Source: Rhodocollybia butyracea
Lineage: Eukaryota > Basidiomycota > Agaricomycetes > Agaricales > Omphalotaceae
DNA length: 64,000 bases
Assembly (NCBI GenBank): GCA_015501585.1
Contig: JADNRY010000039.1
Span: 295,478-359,477, forward strand
Reading direction: 5' to 3'
Position numbers and translations under genes: made by a program. Positions 24,101-34,601 of the stretch are shown here, one piece after another (position 1 is the first letter of the stretch; the number at the start of each line of letters is the position of its first letter). The notes under the pieces are model-generated. The model ran no database searches. It saw only the letters and a program-made list of their open reading frames with translations, and was not told the origin of the DNA.

Positions 24101-24295
24101 TTGAGCTGAAGAAAAGATATCGGTGGTGTCTTTGGCCATCTGTGGAGATATTGGACCTGAATGTGGCGGGAACCTGTGTACGTGTAGACTTTGGTAGAGA
24201 AAGAAAGAAAAAGAAAGCTACCGTATATTAGGGAGAGAGGGAGTATGCTGAAGACGAGGCGGGTAAGGTTTTTGGTTTGTGTGGCCAGAGGACAT
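21127..24295 (-). CDS. Mei2-like RNA-binding protein (RRM)
   Basis: Multi-exon gene running from ATG at 24295 (exon 1 about 24220-24295, joined to FPPHSGPISPQMAKD) to the stop at 21127. The C-terminal RRM is the diagnostic Mei2 RRM3: TTVMIKNIPNKMSDKDL, RRIDFLYLRMDF, then VGYAFVNFISV, VLQMSYANYQGKEALVEKF and KPEWQPKIFYS followed by FPAATHQRRKERSS. Two weaker RRM-like regions lie upstream (KGLVLLAFHDIRDA and RVEYFDIRDV). The middle is low-complexity Pro/Ser with a poly-Asn stretch near 22190. Mei2 proteins bind RNA and promote meiosis in fission yeast; that this one acts in meiosis or development is inference from the family. All exons checked join in frame. Confidence 0.92.
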
Positions 24296-24803
24296 GGAGG
24301 AAAGGAACGAAAGGCAAGTGCCGCGGGTTGAGGAGATTTGAAGGAAAATAAACTTGCAAGAAGACAGCTGTGAAACGAGGAAGGAAGTTGATGTAATCTG
24401 CAAATTCACGTCAAAGGGCGCAGCGATTCGCGCTTCGAAAAATCTGTTGCTAGGCGTAGCGCTTTTTTTTTTCCAAAGATCCAGAGTTACCGGAAGTTTA
24501 AAAACTTGAATACTTTTGACTTTGGCTTGTAAATGTCCTTTTTTGCGTAACACAGCCTGGATTTCGAAGCTCCCGCCACCGGCCAAAAACTAGACTAAAG
24601 AAAGCCTGGCTTTTTTCATTTCCTGGAGACAAAGCAGTAAGATCGGAGCCATGCCAGATTGAAAGATTCGGCGTTAATAATTCAGGGATACAAGGAGTCA
24701 TACGAAGCATTTTGGCACTGATGGCAGCTTTGGGACATTGGATTCCCAAAATAACAGGCGCTCACTGTCACGTGGCCGAATCCATTCTCCGTTTCCGACT
24801 TCC

Positions 24804-25276
24804 ATGCCTCTCTATCAGATGCTATGCATCTCTACACATTTTAAAGAATACGTACGACAAAGCTACAGCATCCCAACCCTTTTTTCTAACACTTCACATT
24901 CAGAAACAAATAAAACAGCTCGTCACACAAACATGCACGCACATCATGAACAACGGCGGCGTTGTTCGTAAAATCGACTCGAAAGGACTTCATGCGCTGC
25001 CACAGAGAATGAAACGACAGGCTGGTATCCAGAGCTACGGAGAGTACGTGTTCAGTTGTGTCACCGTTTGGGGTTGCTAAGAAAACAATTAGTTATTGGA
25101 TGTTACATTTCGATACCTCGCCGCGCACGATACAATCCCTCAACAAAATTATGCGACAAGACCCTATGGTTCTTCGATGGACCATCTTGAAACTTGGCGC
25201 CAAAGTCGAAGACCTCGCGTTGGAGGGACGAAAAACAATACATGGCGAGGAATTTACCGTCGCGAGCGTCACGTAA
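24804..25276 (+). CDS. MRP17: Mitochondrial small-subunit ribosomal protein bS6m
   Basis: Three exons: join(24804..24851,24904..25043,25093..25276), 123 residues. Reads MPLYQMLCISTHFKEY, KQIKQLVTQ, then GGVVRKIDSKGLHALPQRM and YWMLHFDTSPRTIQSLN, DPMVLRWTILKLG, VEDL: the fungal bS6m (Mrp17/S6) sequence in full, and the family's usual length. A component of the mitochondrial ribosomal small subunit. Its last exon (from 25093) is the source of the relics near 29100/31451, 33600, 36390 and 38585. Those copies mark the units of the right-hand tandem array, so this gene is the intact left border of the amplification. Confidence 0.96.
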
Positions 25277-25289
25277 CCTGTATACATTC

Positions 25290-26290
25290 ATTCCAAAGCA
25301 TCACATCTGTTTCCAGTAATCACCCCAAAAACCTAATATCCCGCATAATGCAAATGACCTGATCTTCCTTGTCTCCTTCAGCACCTGGCCTTCTGAGGAG
25401 TAGCACTGTCATCCACCTTCTCCGCACTACGTCCCTGTCATTTTTCGTTCGTCGGTTCGAGAATCAAGGTCCTGGGAACAAATTACGACTTGCCCGTCTA
25501 ATTCATCTCCAACGCGTATGCCCTGTCTGTTCCCCTCGTACGCGTTCCAGTGTACGCAGAAAAATCTCTTTTGTTGGTTTTTCAATACCTTCTCGTTGAT
25601 GGGTCGGGAAATCTGAGATCCTTGAGAACCATCAATGCTTCTTTTCAGTGACCTCAAAGAAAGGAACGCTCAGTCATCGTGATTCAGGTGCGACTCCGAA
25701 GATGATTTTAAAGTGATTCTGAAGACTTGAAGTTTGAGACGCGGTTCAAGGCTGACTGATCCCCAGGAGATGTTGATTCACTACTAGTGGTTCGCCATAA
25801 CGGTTCAACGTTCACTAGCTAAGGCTATTAGTCTGAGAATTATTGCGGAATTGGAGGGACCAGGTTCCCGAGCCCCGACCATCAACCAACCATTGTGCTT
25901 GACAATGGGGATAGCGCTTTGCCCAATGCCTAGCGCAAGGCTAACTAAATTTAAGAACATGGATGTAATCTATCGATTAACTCGAAACAGTCCTCAAGTA
26001 TCTTGCACCTTGTGGCCGTGGTTGATGAGCAGGGTGGGGATGGAAAAAAACAGTGAGTAGCACCATATATATGCGCATCCATCAATATCTAATCTCGTGG
26101 CTATCGAAACAGTGAAACGTGATTGAGTCCAAGGTGCTCTTGAGGAGGTTTAACTTCGTCGTCGTTGCTGTAATTGAATTGTTACTCTTGGATCACAACT
26201 TGAAACACCAACAAGCCTGCTGACCGTAGCCATTTGAAACTGACGACTTCGCGCGTCTGAGTTCCTGATGGGGAGCTCGGAGCTCCTCAG
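25290..26290 (-). pseudogene. Relic of HAD hydrolase 3' half (array unit 1)
   Basis: The segment 25340-25690 aligns with exons 6 and 5 of the intact HAD gene at 38775-39156 (on the minus strand: LLLRRPG region, then the PTPEIF and VLSE region), with indels and no open frame. A further piece matching the exon 4 flank (GAAACTGACGACTTCGCGCGTC) lies at about 26237. The 550 bp between them are unrelated and probably inserted. No start or exons 1-2. Confidence 0.65.
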
Positions 26291-27600
26291 GACCGCAGCT
26301 TATCGCATTCATACTTAATTTGTTTATACACGGCCAAACCCTCCCTTGCGGCTCGGGCTGAAAGGTTCCGGATGTCCCCAGGCTAAATATCTTTTGGCGC
26401 TGAGCCGCAAAAAATTGAAACCGAGTCTGAAATAATTAGTTACCGCTTAGGACGAACTTTTTTTTGTACTATATTGGTCCTACATTGCACAAAGCACTCA
26501 GTGCAATACTGCTAACTGTGAAAAACAATGTCCCGCCCAAAGGTTTGTGATGCGTGAGCTGAACATGTGAGCTTGTGATCTGAACATGTGAATGATGAGT
26601 CACGTATGTTCAACTTCTTTCTCTCAACGTCCATCATCCTTCAAGCATCAACGCTTATCGTCAAGTTGTCGGCGCTCAGAGCTACGCATGAGGATCGTCC
26701 GAATTGCACATGTCAATATCGCAAGTACAAAATCAAGCAACATTCTTCAAGAATCGGCGTTTGTAGCTTCAAGGCAAGGCGGAATCTCAAACGTTCTTCA
26801 TGGCAAAGCGGAAGCTCAAACTTTATCAAAAAATGAAGCAACTTCAACGCTCTTCAGGTTTAATTATCTATCCAGCCGACTTCAATTTGAAGACCGATGC
26901 TCAAAGTTGTCTCTATCTGTCTGCGTGCCTCTAGCTGTGCTATCTCAAGACCAGGGCCTACTGCTGTTGCTGCGCTACAGTTATTGACGCGGTTTGTTCT
27001 TTTTTTCATCAGTTTTCTCACACCTCTCACTATTGGTTTTCTAACGGCTTTCCTGCAGTACAACTCACGAGTTTCCAATGGTATGTTTGCATTTCTCCTT
27101 AGAAATCATTACTTGCTTATCAATGAATCTAGGTGAACGATATGTTTACGTGGGTATACAGAGTAGTAACTAATAGCGATGTGCAACGTGTAGTAACTGT
27201 AGCTAGAAATATAAAGCATTTTTGGAACGAGAACGAAAACAGAGGGAAGAACTGGAAGAGCTAAAAGAGCCGGAACAATCAGGTGAGGCAGTGCACAGTA
27301 ATCCCAAGCACAACGCTCAATTAATACCCAGCATAAGCTTCTTGCACCTGAGCTTAATTTGCGTTGACCACAGCTGAGGGCTAAATTACGGTTTTTAGAC
27401 CTAGCTTCGGTTATTTCGTGCTTGGGATCAACAGGACTGGGCTAGCCTCAGTTGGATAGATTGTCACGGCAGTGTAGTTTCACTGAACCTCGAAAATGTT
27501 ACTAGGCTCAAACCGGAGAACATACGGCTGGTAAATTCACGAGCCTAGGCACATGTCTCCGGTCCAAGACTAATCTTCAGAGGCTAATCACGCGGTGGAA
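26291..27600. other. Spacer, no gene recognised
   Basis: A/T-rich. Open frames of 80-130 codons occur near 26590-26990 on the plus strand but show no family features, no convincing splice signals and no conservation with other units. From about 27470 it matches the upstream spacers of the other units (GTTTCACTGAACCTCG, CTCAAACCGGAGAA). Confidence 0.4.
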
Positions 27601-27749
27601 CTCATGGCCATGAAACGTTGAACAAATTGCCATAAAACAGCGACCCCGAGCTGGGGACGGATTCTTCCAGTATTCTTCCCCACTGCTGGCTCAGTGCAAA
27701 TTTCACACACACTTTACTCAACGACCGAAGACTCTTCAGCCCATTTTCA
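27600..27749 (+). promoter_or_regulatory. Conserved promoter block of the right-hand secreted genes
   Basis: A block TGG-CATGAAACGTTG-ACAAATT followed by a TATAAAA-like box stands 80-125 bp before the ATG in all members: here CCATAAAAC near 27632, then TATAAAA at 32022, 34491 and 37174, and a diverged ATGTATAAG near 51000. The interval ends CACACA-TTACTCAACGACC-AGA-TCTTCAGC just before the start codon. Shared spacing argues that all copies were duplicated with their promoter. Confidence 0.7.
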
Positions 27750-28912
27750 ATGCTTATGACCACGGGTATCTATTGCCTGGGGCTCATCTTCTTCTCTGCG
27801 CTTATCTTTGCTGTGCATGGGGCGCCCACCCCCGTTAGATTTTACGAGCCAGCTTTGATTTCATTTATTCACGACTCTGTAGAAATCCGAGGACTACTCT
27901 GTGACTATTTTCGATAAGGACACCTTCAAACCAGTTCTGAAAGGGGTTAAAGCTGCCACGAGAGTACAGATGACAAGGATGATTAACAAGTTGAAGGCCA
28001 AAAACTTGCAGAAGCCCTCCGTTATCCTTTATTACAACACCGCACCAGAGAAGAGCGGAGAACCCACAACCGTTGACTATAAACAGATGATGATGATTCG
28101 TTTTGTGCTCCAAGGAGGGACTACTTGTGACAAGCATCCGTGCTTTGGGTGGATCCAGTTTAATGGGTTTAACATCTTTGGTTCAATCCACAGCACCAGG
28201 ACCGACGGTGGGTGGGACAGAGATCGATACGACCCAGAAGGGATTGGGGAGGAGCAAGGAAATAGTTACAATACTGAGTTTGTGAAGAGTAAAGGATCTT
28301 GGCTGAAGGAATGGAATGAGGTGACCTGGCCGGGGGTCGCGGAATGGTTGAAAGTGAATAAGCCACTGAAGTCATCAATACCGTCGGGCATAAAAAGAGA
28401 GGGGGAGGGAAAGGAAGGGCAGACTCAGCAAGGAGCGTCCAAGAAAGTGAAGGGTAAGCAAGCCAACGTTCAGCGATATCATAGCCGCTGAGCCGATCTA
28501 CAAAGTTCCGCCTCCCATCGAGTCAGTGGAACAAAATGGTAAGTGGGCCAATACCACCGAGTGCGCTGAGCTGACCATTGAAGTGACAACAGACACTCCA
28601 CAGGATGGCACTAAGTTTAAGTTCTTCGGCTCGGGTGCCTTCCGAGGATCTCCTGGGTCTCCAGCTAATTATCCGGAACAAAAATGTAAGCTGGCTAGAA
28701 TCGAGTGCGCTGAGCTGACCATTGAAGTGGAAACAGACATTTCTGAACTAGTACATCATGATAAAGATCCCTTCATGGGTCATGAAGCAAAGGACACACA
28801 TACGGTAAGCAGCAAGCTCAAACCGACTTGGACATTAGTGAGAGATGTTGCCACTGGGCTGACTGTATGACCTTAGAGTGGTAGCGGCAACAAAGGACTT
28901 CAACATGAGTAG
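27750..28912 (+). CDS. Modular secreted protein R1 (right-hand array)
   Basis: Exons join(27750..27833,27883..28453,28506..28538,28593..28685,28737..28804,28877..28912), 294 residues in one frame. Exon 1 is a signal peptide (CLGLIFFSALIFAVHG). Exon 2 is the family domain: VTIFDKDTFKPVLKGV, a Met-rich helix, then VLQGGTTC-DKHPCFGWI and FGSIHS, ending in a Lys/Glu/Gly-rich linker. Then come short exons of 33 and 93 nt, each phase 1-1, separated by introns of about 52 nt that resemble one another and the introns of R2-R4. The last exon ends KGLQHE. The C-x3-PCFGWI motif is shared with the left cluster. No known domain; an extracellular, effector-like role is inference. Confidence 0.75.
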
Positions 28913-29059
28913 CTGACGATGATCCCAGAGTACCCAAGTAAGTGAATCAACATTAAGATTATAACTGCTGAGCTGAATGAGGCTATAGTGGCTTGTGGAG
29001 TGATTGAAATCTCCATATGCTAAAGACGGTTCTACCACATACAGTGTATTCTTGTTTTC

Positions 29060-29110
29060 CTCGCTCTCGCATTCCTTGCTCTGTCATCAGTTGTTCAACG
29101 ATACCTCGCC
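29060..29110 (+). pseudogene. bS6m last-exon relic, left part (array unit 2)
   Basis: GATACCTCGCC corresponds to the start of the CGATACCTCGCCGCGCAC segment in bS6m exon 3. It is cut by the foldback element at 29110 and resumes at 31451. The preceding CTCTCGCATTCCTTGCTCTGTCATCAG is the junction found before every bS6m relic. Confidence 0.7.
29103..29110. repeat. 8-bp target site duplication (left)
   Basis: ACCTCGCC here and again at 31451-31458, immediately outside the terminal inverted repeats. It is present once in the intact bS6m exon. Confidence 0.85.
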
Positions 29111-31450
29111 CACCTCATATGCCCGGTAAAGCTAGATAATAGCCTTTGACATGGGGGGGGTGATGGTGTAGGCAGTTGTCATGTTGAACCACTATTGTAC
29201 GGTAGCGGAATAAAAGCGCAATATTTCATGTGGACTTTGACATGAGGGATCACTCGGGTACCCGGAAAGGTAGTACCGAGATTGCGCGTTGCCGCCCCTG
29301 ACTTTGCGCCGTCTTGCGCCGCCTCCAAGCCGCCTCCTGAACGAACCATCTCCTGTCCTACTCCCTCCCTTGCTTTCTGGTATCCTAATATAAAGCTCAC
29401 GCTGTCATAACCTTACAACTGTACAGCCCCAGTATGACAGGCCTGTACATAGTGTATAAGTGACCACTGTTTAGATAAGTTGCACAATGTTGTCCAAATA
29501 TACCTAGATTAATGTACAAACAGACTCTCTCAAAACCGTTTGAGAGGTTGTTGGCTCCGAAAATACCTATGAGGCACAAGAACGTCAGGAAATGAGAGAA
29601 AGTGACACGGAAGCACCAGCATACGGTTAATGAATTTGAGCTTCATAAAGAGTGCTATAGTACACGCAACTCGCCATATAAAATTATCCAATGTTCAATG
29701 CCTTAAGGTACTCTTAATGGAGTCTTCCTTATTCTACCTTACCATCTTATCTTCGGTAGTAGTTGCAGTTAAGAAATCACACATTGCTCATATATTGTAA
29801 GCATTTGGTAGTTTTAGATGTAGAGCAGTCAAAGAGGCTCTCTATGTAGTTTATATGGCCAACTATTGCTTTGTAGCTGTGCCGAACGATGAGGAGAGGT
29901 GAGGATGGGAGCGTGTGAATGTACCGGAAAGGTATGCCGGTGCTTCCGCTCGTTGTCCCAAACGGTGAACAGAGGAGTGAGATAGTTTCCGATTAGGTGC
30001 GGACCTCACGGAATCTCATGAAGAGGCGCATTCACCCCCCTTGAGGCGAAAATTTTATGCAAATATAGCAGGAACAGCTTGGGATATTCTTCCCTTGTGA
30101 AAGAGATACAGTAAAACTCGTGCTCACTATGCAAAACAGTGAGCTCAAGAGAGCAATGCTAGTACTATGGCCTTCGTGTTTGAGAAATGGGGCCATCTAT
30201 AGAAGTCCTCTACTATACATTAAATCTGGCTATATTGAAACAGTCTGACGATCTTAATACTAGGTTACTTACATTCATGCAAGTCGTTGTACTTACCTGC
30301 ATCCTTAAAGACTTGTTACCCGCTTAAGACTGCTGAACATTTTCAATAATTCTGATTTTGCCTTATTATGTTGATATCCTGTACGCGACTCTACTGCCAG
30401 CATATCAAGCTTATAGATGAAGTCGTTCCTTCTTGAGCACACTGTTTTAGATAGTGAGCACGAGTTTTACTGCATCTTTTTCACAAGGAAAGAATATTTT
30501 AAGCTACTGTCAGTATATTGGCCGTAATTGTGGCATGAAGAGGGACGACTGTACCTCCCCATGAGCTTCCGGGAGGTCCGCACCCACTCGGAAATTATAC
30601 CATTCCTCTGTTCACCGTTTGGGACAACAAGCGGAAGCACCGGTAAACTTTTCCGGTACATTCACACGCTCCCAGCTTCACCTCTCCTCGTCGTTTGGCA
30701 CAGCTACAAAGCAATATATGGTCGTTTAACTTACATGGAGAGCTTCCTTGACTGCTGTACATTGAAAACTATCAGATACTTACAATATACGAGCAATGTA
30801 TAATTTATCAACTGCAACTACTGAAGATTCGGAGATGATAAGGTATAGTGTAGTAGTAGAATGAGGAAGACTCCAGTAAGAGGTAGGTATATGGTAGTAC
30901 CTTAACGCATTGGGTACCTAATACTTGTGACCTCTATATGGTGAGTTGCTTGCACCATAGCACCCTCTAGGAAGCTCAAATTCATTGACTCTCAAGTCTG
31001 AAACATGTCCTTGCACCTCAGAGGCGTTCCCGGAGTTCTCGAACGATTCCGAAAGAGTTTCTTCGTACGATAATTTAGAGAACATTGTACTTAAACGACT
31101 TATCTATACGACGGTGTCACTTGTGCATGCCCTTATGTACATACTGGGGCTGCCATATAGTTGTTAGTTTATAACGTGAGCTTTATTTTACCAGAAAGCA
31201 AGGGAGGGAGTAGGGCGGGAGATGGTTCGTTCAGGAGGCGGCTTGGAGGCGGCGCAAAGTCAGGGGCGGCATACGCGCAATCTCGGTACTACCTTTCTGG
31301 GTACCCGAGTGATCCCTCTGTCAAAGTCCACATGAAATATTGCGCTTTTATTCCGCTACCGTACAATAGTGGTTCAACATGACAACTGCCTACACCATCA
31401 CCCCCCCCATGTCAAAGGCTATTATCTAGCTTTACCGGGCATATGAGGTG
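29111..31450. mobile_element. hAT-like non-autonomous foldback element
   Basis: 2340 bp bounded by 8-bp target duplications. It begins CACCTCATATGCCCGG and ends with the reverse complement CCGGGCATATGAGGTG. The arms are long imperfect inverted repeats of about 1 kb (29111 to about 30150 against about 30440-31450). For example, CATGGGGGGGGTGATGG at 29150 faces CCATCACCCCCCCCATG at 31396, and GTAAAACTCGTGCTCACTAT at 30112 faces ATAGTGAGCACGAGTTTTAC at 30451. Arm identity looks lower toward the middle. No transposase frame is seen. The 8-bp duplication and CA..TG ends fit the hAT superfamily; the superfamily call is inference from these two features. Confidence 0.85.
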
Positions 31451-31560
31451 ACCTCGCCGCGCACTATATGATCCCCCACCAAAATTGTGCAACACCCAAT
31501 GGTCTTAGATGTACCATCTCCAAATTTGGCGCAAAGCCTTGGCGCGTTGGAGATATTTAG
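31451..31560 (+). pseudogene. bS6m last-exon relic, right part (array unit 2)
   Basis: Continues the bS6m exon 3 copy after the element: CCGCGCACTATATGATCCC, then AAAATTGTGCAACACCCAATGG and CCATCTCCAAATTTGGCGCAAAG. Diverged, with indels, no splice acceptor or upstream exons. 31451-31458 is the second copy of the target duplication. Confidence 0.75.
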
Positions 31561-31589
31561 CGACATTATTGAATGACATTTATCCGACA

Positions 31590-31995
31590 CCCTAAACACC
31601 TGATATATCCCGCATAATGCAAATGACCTTGACACCCAGGTTGTAAATCTTCCTTGTCTCCTTCAGCACCTCGCCGTCTGAAGAGGGAGAAACGCTGTCA
31701 TCCCCACCTTCTCCGCACCAAGATCAATTCGAGAATCAAGGACTCGGACTTGCTAACCTGCCCTGCCGCTAGCCGTTCCCCCGTACTCACGCGTTCCAGC
31801 ATACGCAAAAAATCAGGTGTACTTGTTTTCAACGCCTTATTGTCCTGAGCGATAATGGGTAGAGATGAACCAAATTTACATCAATGATGTTTCTTTCACT
31901 CCAAATACGACTTCGCGGATCCGAGTTGCTTAAACATGGCTATATAGATTCCACGCTGATGAAGAGCTCGAGGGACTTTAGCCATAGAACCAGCC
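31590..31995 (-). pseudogene. HAD hydrolase 3'-half relic (array unit 2)
   Basis: Matches 38795-39300 of the intact gene with several deletions: TGACCTTGACACCC, TTGTCTCCTTCAGCACCT, CGCTGTCATCCCCACCTTCTCCGCACC, then ACGCGTTCCA and TAGATTCCACGCTGATGAAGAGC. The frame is lost. Confidence 0.7.
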
Positions 31996-32123
31996 ACATG
32001 GTCATGAAACGTTGGACAAATTATAAAACAGCGAGCTGGAGGCGAATCCTCCTCAACTGCTGGCCCAGTTCAAATTCCACACACACTTTACTCAACGACC
32101 AAAAATTCTTCAGCTCATTTTCG

Positions 32124-33387
32124 ATGCGTATAACCCCGCGTATCCATTGCCTGGGCCTCTTCTTCTTCTCTGTGCTCGTCTTTGCTGTGCACGGAATGCC
32201 CACTCGTGGCAAGGCCGCTGCGTATAAAGCGTCCGCTCGCAAGACTATGCATAGAGAGCCCACCGCTGCGCAGGTAGATTTACCGAGCCAACTTCGAATT
32301 CATTTATTCATGGTTACTTAGAAGGAATATGTTGTGACTATTTTGAATGAGACCTTCGAACCAATCGAAGGAGTTACTCGTGCCACAAAATCCCAGATAA
32401 CACAGATGATTAAAGAGAAGTTCAAATTGCAACATGTTGAAGGCCTCCGGATGGACAGTATTATGGAATACAAAACTGAAACAGCGAAGCCTCATGAAAA
32501 TGGCTTCCCGGCGTTTGCGACTCAAGCTCGTTTTGTGCTCCAGAGACGTAACGACAAGCATCTACATTTCGGGTGGATCCGGCCTACAGATTTTATCTTC
32601 ATTGGTCTACAGCATAAGCGCCGACCCAAATGGACATCAAGAATGGAAACCATATCGATGGCATACAAGGCATGAAGCGTATGAGACGGAGGAAGTAAAA
32701 AGTTTTGATACGGAGTTTTTGGCGGCTCTTAATAAAGTTTCGCTGGCGGAGTGGGAAAAGCGGGTCAAGGATTACCAAGAGCGTTACAGAAAACCAAAGA
32801 GGAAGTACAAACCAAAGATGAGGAAAACAATCAGTAACACTATGGCCGCTGCCAGTGGACAATTTGCGATCCCAGAGTTGAATCATATCTCAGCGGAACA
32901 AAATGGTAAGCAGGCCAATATTGTCAATGGGTGTGCTGATCTGACCATGATCCCAGCTGATTTTAATGATCCTAACGGCCCCTTCAGCGGACTCATCAAC
33001 GACGAGGCAGCTTGGGATCCGGAACACAATGGCCCAGGTAAGAAGGCTAGCATATGATCGGGTACCATTGAGGTGACAACAGTAGATCCTTGGCTCCTGA
33101 CCACATTCAGCGGACATTGGCCCCCCATCTCCAACTTGAAGTCAGCCGGGCATCAGGAACACAATGGTAAGCAGGCCGAACATCAACGAGTGCGCTGAGC
33201 TCACCATTGAGGTGACAACAGGCATCCCGGAAAGTTCTATGCCGCCCCGCGGATCTCCTGGGCCCTCAGCTTCTCCGAAACAAAACGGTAAGCAGGTTAA
33301 CTGTGACACCGAGTGCTCTGAGCTGACCTGACACCATCCATCTCAGGTATGAAACCAAATTCCCAGGATCCTTACCTGATGCGCTAG
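32124..33387 (+). pseudogene. Modular secreted protein R2, probably frameshifted
   Basis: Exons 32124..32273 (signal peptide, FFFSVLVFAVHG, then a Lys/Arg-rich stretch), 32322..32905, 32957..33037, 33083..33166, 33222..33287 and 33347..33387. The three internal short exons are 81, 84 and 66 nt, all phase 1-1, with the array's repeated intron between them. The domain exon is frame-broken near 32605: compared with R3, five bases are missing in the ATTGGT..CTACAGC stretch, and the downstream half (EWEKRVKDYQERY, MAAASGQF) reads only after the shift. The donor of the last intron is also lost, so the protein would end DPYLMR. The exon sum is one base over a multiple of three, as a five-base loss predicts. 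Either a pseudogene or a damaged allele. Confidence 0.7.
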
Positions 33388-33589
33388 CATAGCTCAAGCC
33401 TATTTGGAGTCTTGTACTATATCAGCGAGAGATAGCCACTGAGCTGAGTGTACAATCCTAGGGACGCGGCAGTGATTATAACCAAAGGAGTAGCTGCTGA
33501 ACTGAGCGAAGTCATAGTTTGAAATCTCCGAGTACCGCATACGTGTTTTCTTCACCTTTGCATTTCCTTGCTCTATCATCAGTTATTTG

Positions 33590-33735
33590 TTACGCGTTAC
33601 GTTTTGATACCTGCCACGCACTACGACATAATTATGCGACACCCTATCGTTCTTAGATGTACCATCTTGAAGCCTGGCACCAAATAAGACCTCGTGTTGG
33701 ACGGACCAAAAACCATACATGGCGAGAAAAGCCAA
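33590..33735 (+). pseudogene. bS6m last-exon relic (array unit 3)
   Basis: GATACCTGCCACGCACTACGACATAATTATGCGACACCC, TACCATCTTGAAGCCTGGC and GACGGACCAAAAACCATACATGG match bS6m 25117-25245 with substitutions and an in-frame stop (AAATAAGACC). Confidence 0.75.
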
Positions 33736-33769
33736 TATCGTTGAATACCTCAAAACCTAACTAAGCCTA

Positions 33770-34290
33770 ACACTCGACATAATGCAATACTTGATCTAAC
33801 CCTTGGATGACCTTGACACCTTGTAAATCTTGTTTGTCTCCTTGAATTCAACACCTGGTCTTCTAAGGAGCAACGCTGTCATCCCCACCTTCTCCGCACC
33901 ATGATAGTCCCTGCCGTTTTTCGTTCGTCCGAAGTTCGAGAATCAAGCTTTCAAAATTTCAAGGCTAGGGTCCCAGGAACAGGACTTGCCTGTCTATCTC
34001 CAACGTACACTGTCCTGCTGTTATTCGTTCCCCCCGTAGAGTAAGTACTCACGCGTGCCTTGGTGTATGCAGAAAAAATCTCTGGTGCTGGTCTTTCAGT
34101 CCCTTCTCGCTCGCTCAAGACAATGGGTACCATGGGATCGGGAAATCTGAGATCCTTGAGAACCAAATCTACATTAATGCTTCTTTTGAGTGACCTCCAA
34201 AGAAAGGATGACGACTTCGCGCGTCCGGATTGTAGGCGCTGATGACGGCTGTGTAGATTGCGTTCAACTCATGGAGGGATTTAAAATCGG
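33770..34290 (-). pseudogene. HAD hydrolase 3'-half relic (array unit 3)
   Basis: Covers the equivalents of HAD exons 6, 5 and 4. On the minus strand the LVLKDL-FPD and VLSE-EG stretches are still legible near 34090-34165, but the reading frame is interrupted and exons 1-3 are absent. Confidence 0.75.
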
Positions 34291-34601
34291 TCCAGATTTT
34301 CCTTCTGCAATTATTGCTGCATTCATAATTTCATTGCAGTTTCACAGAACCTCGACTATGCTAGTAGACTCAAACCGGAGAATGGCTGGTTCGCGAGCCT
34401 CGTAGGCACACATCTCCGGTGCTTCGGACACTAATCAAGGGGCGGAACTCCATCGAGTCCATCCACATGGTCATGAAACGTTGGACAAATTATAAAACAG
34501 CAAGCTGGGGGCGAATCCTCCCAACTGCTGGCTCAGTTTTTCTTCCACACACTCTACTCATTGTCAAACTCAACGACCAAGAATTCTTCAGCTCATTTTC
34601 G

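Noticed and set aside
26592..26987. 131-codon open frame upstream of R1
   Set aside because: No family features, no counterpart in the other units, and overlapping open frames on both strands.
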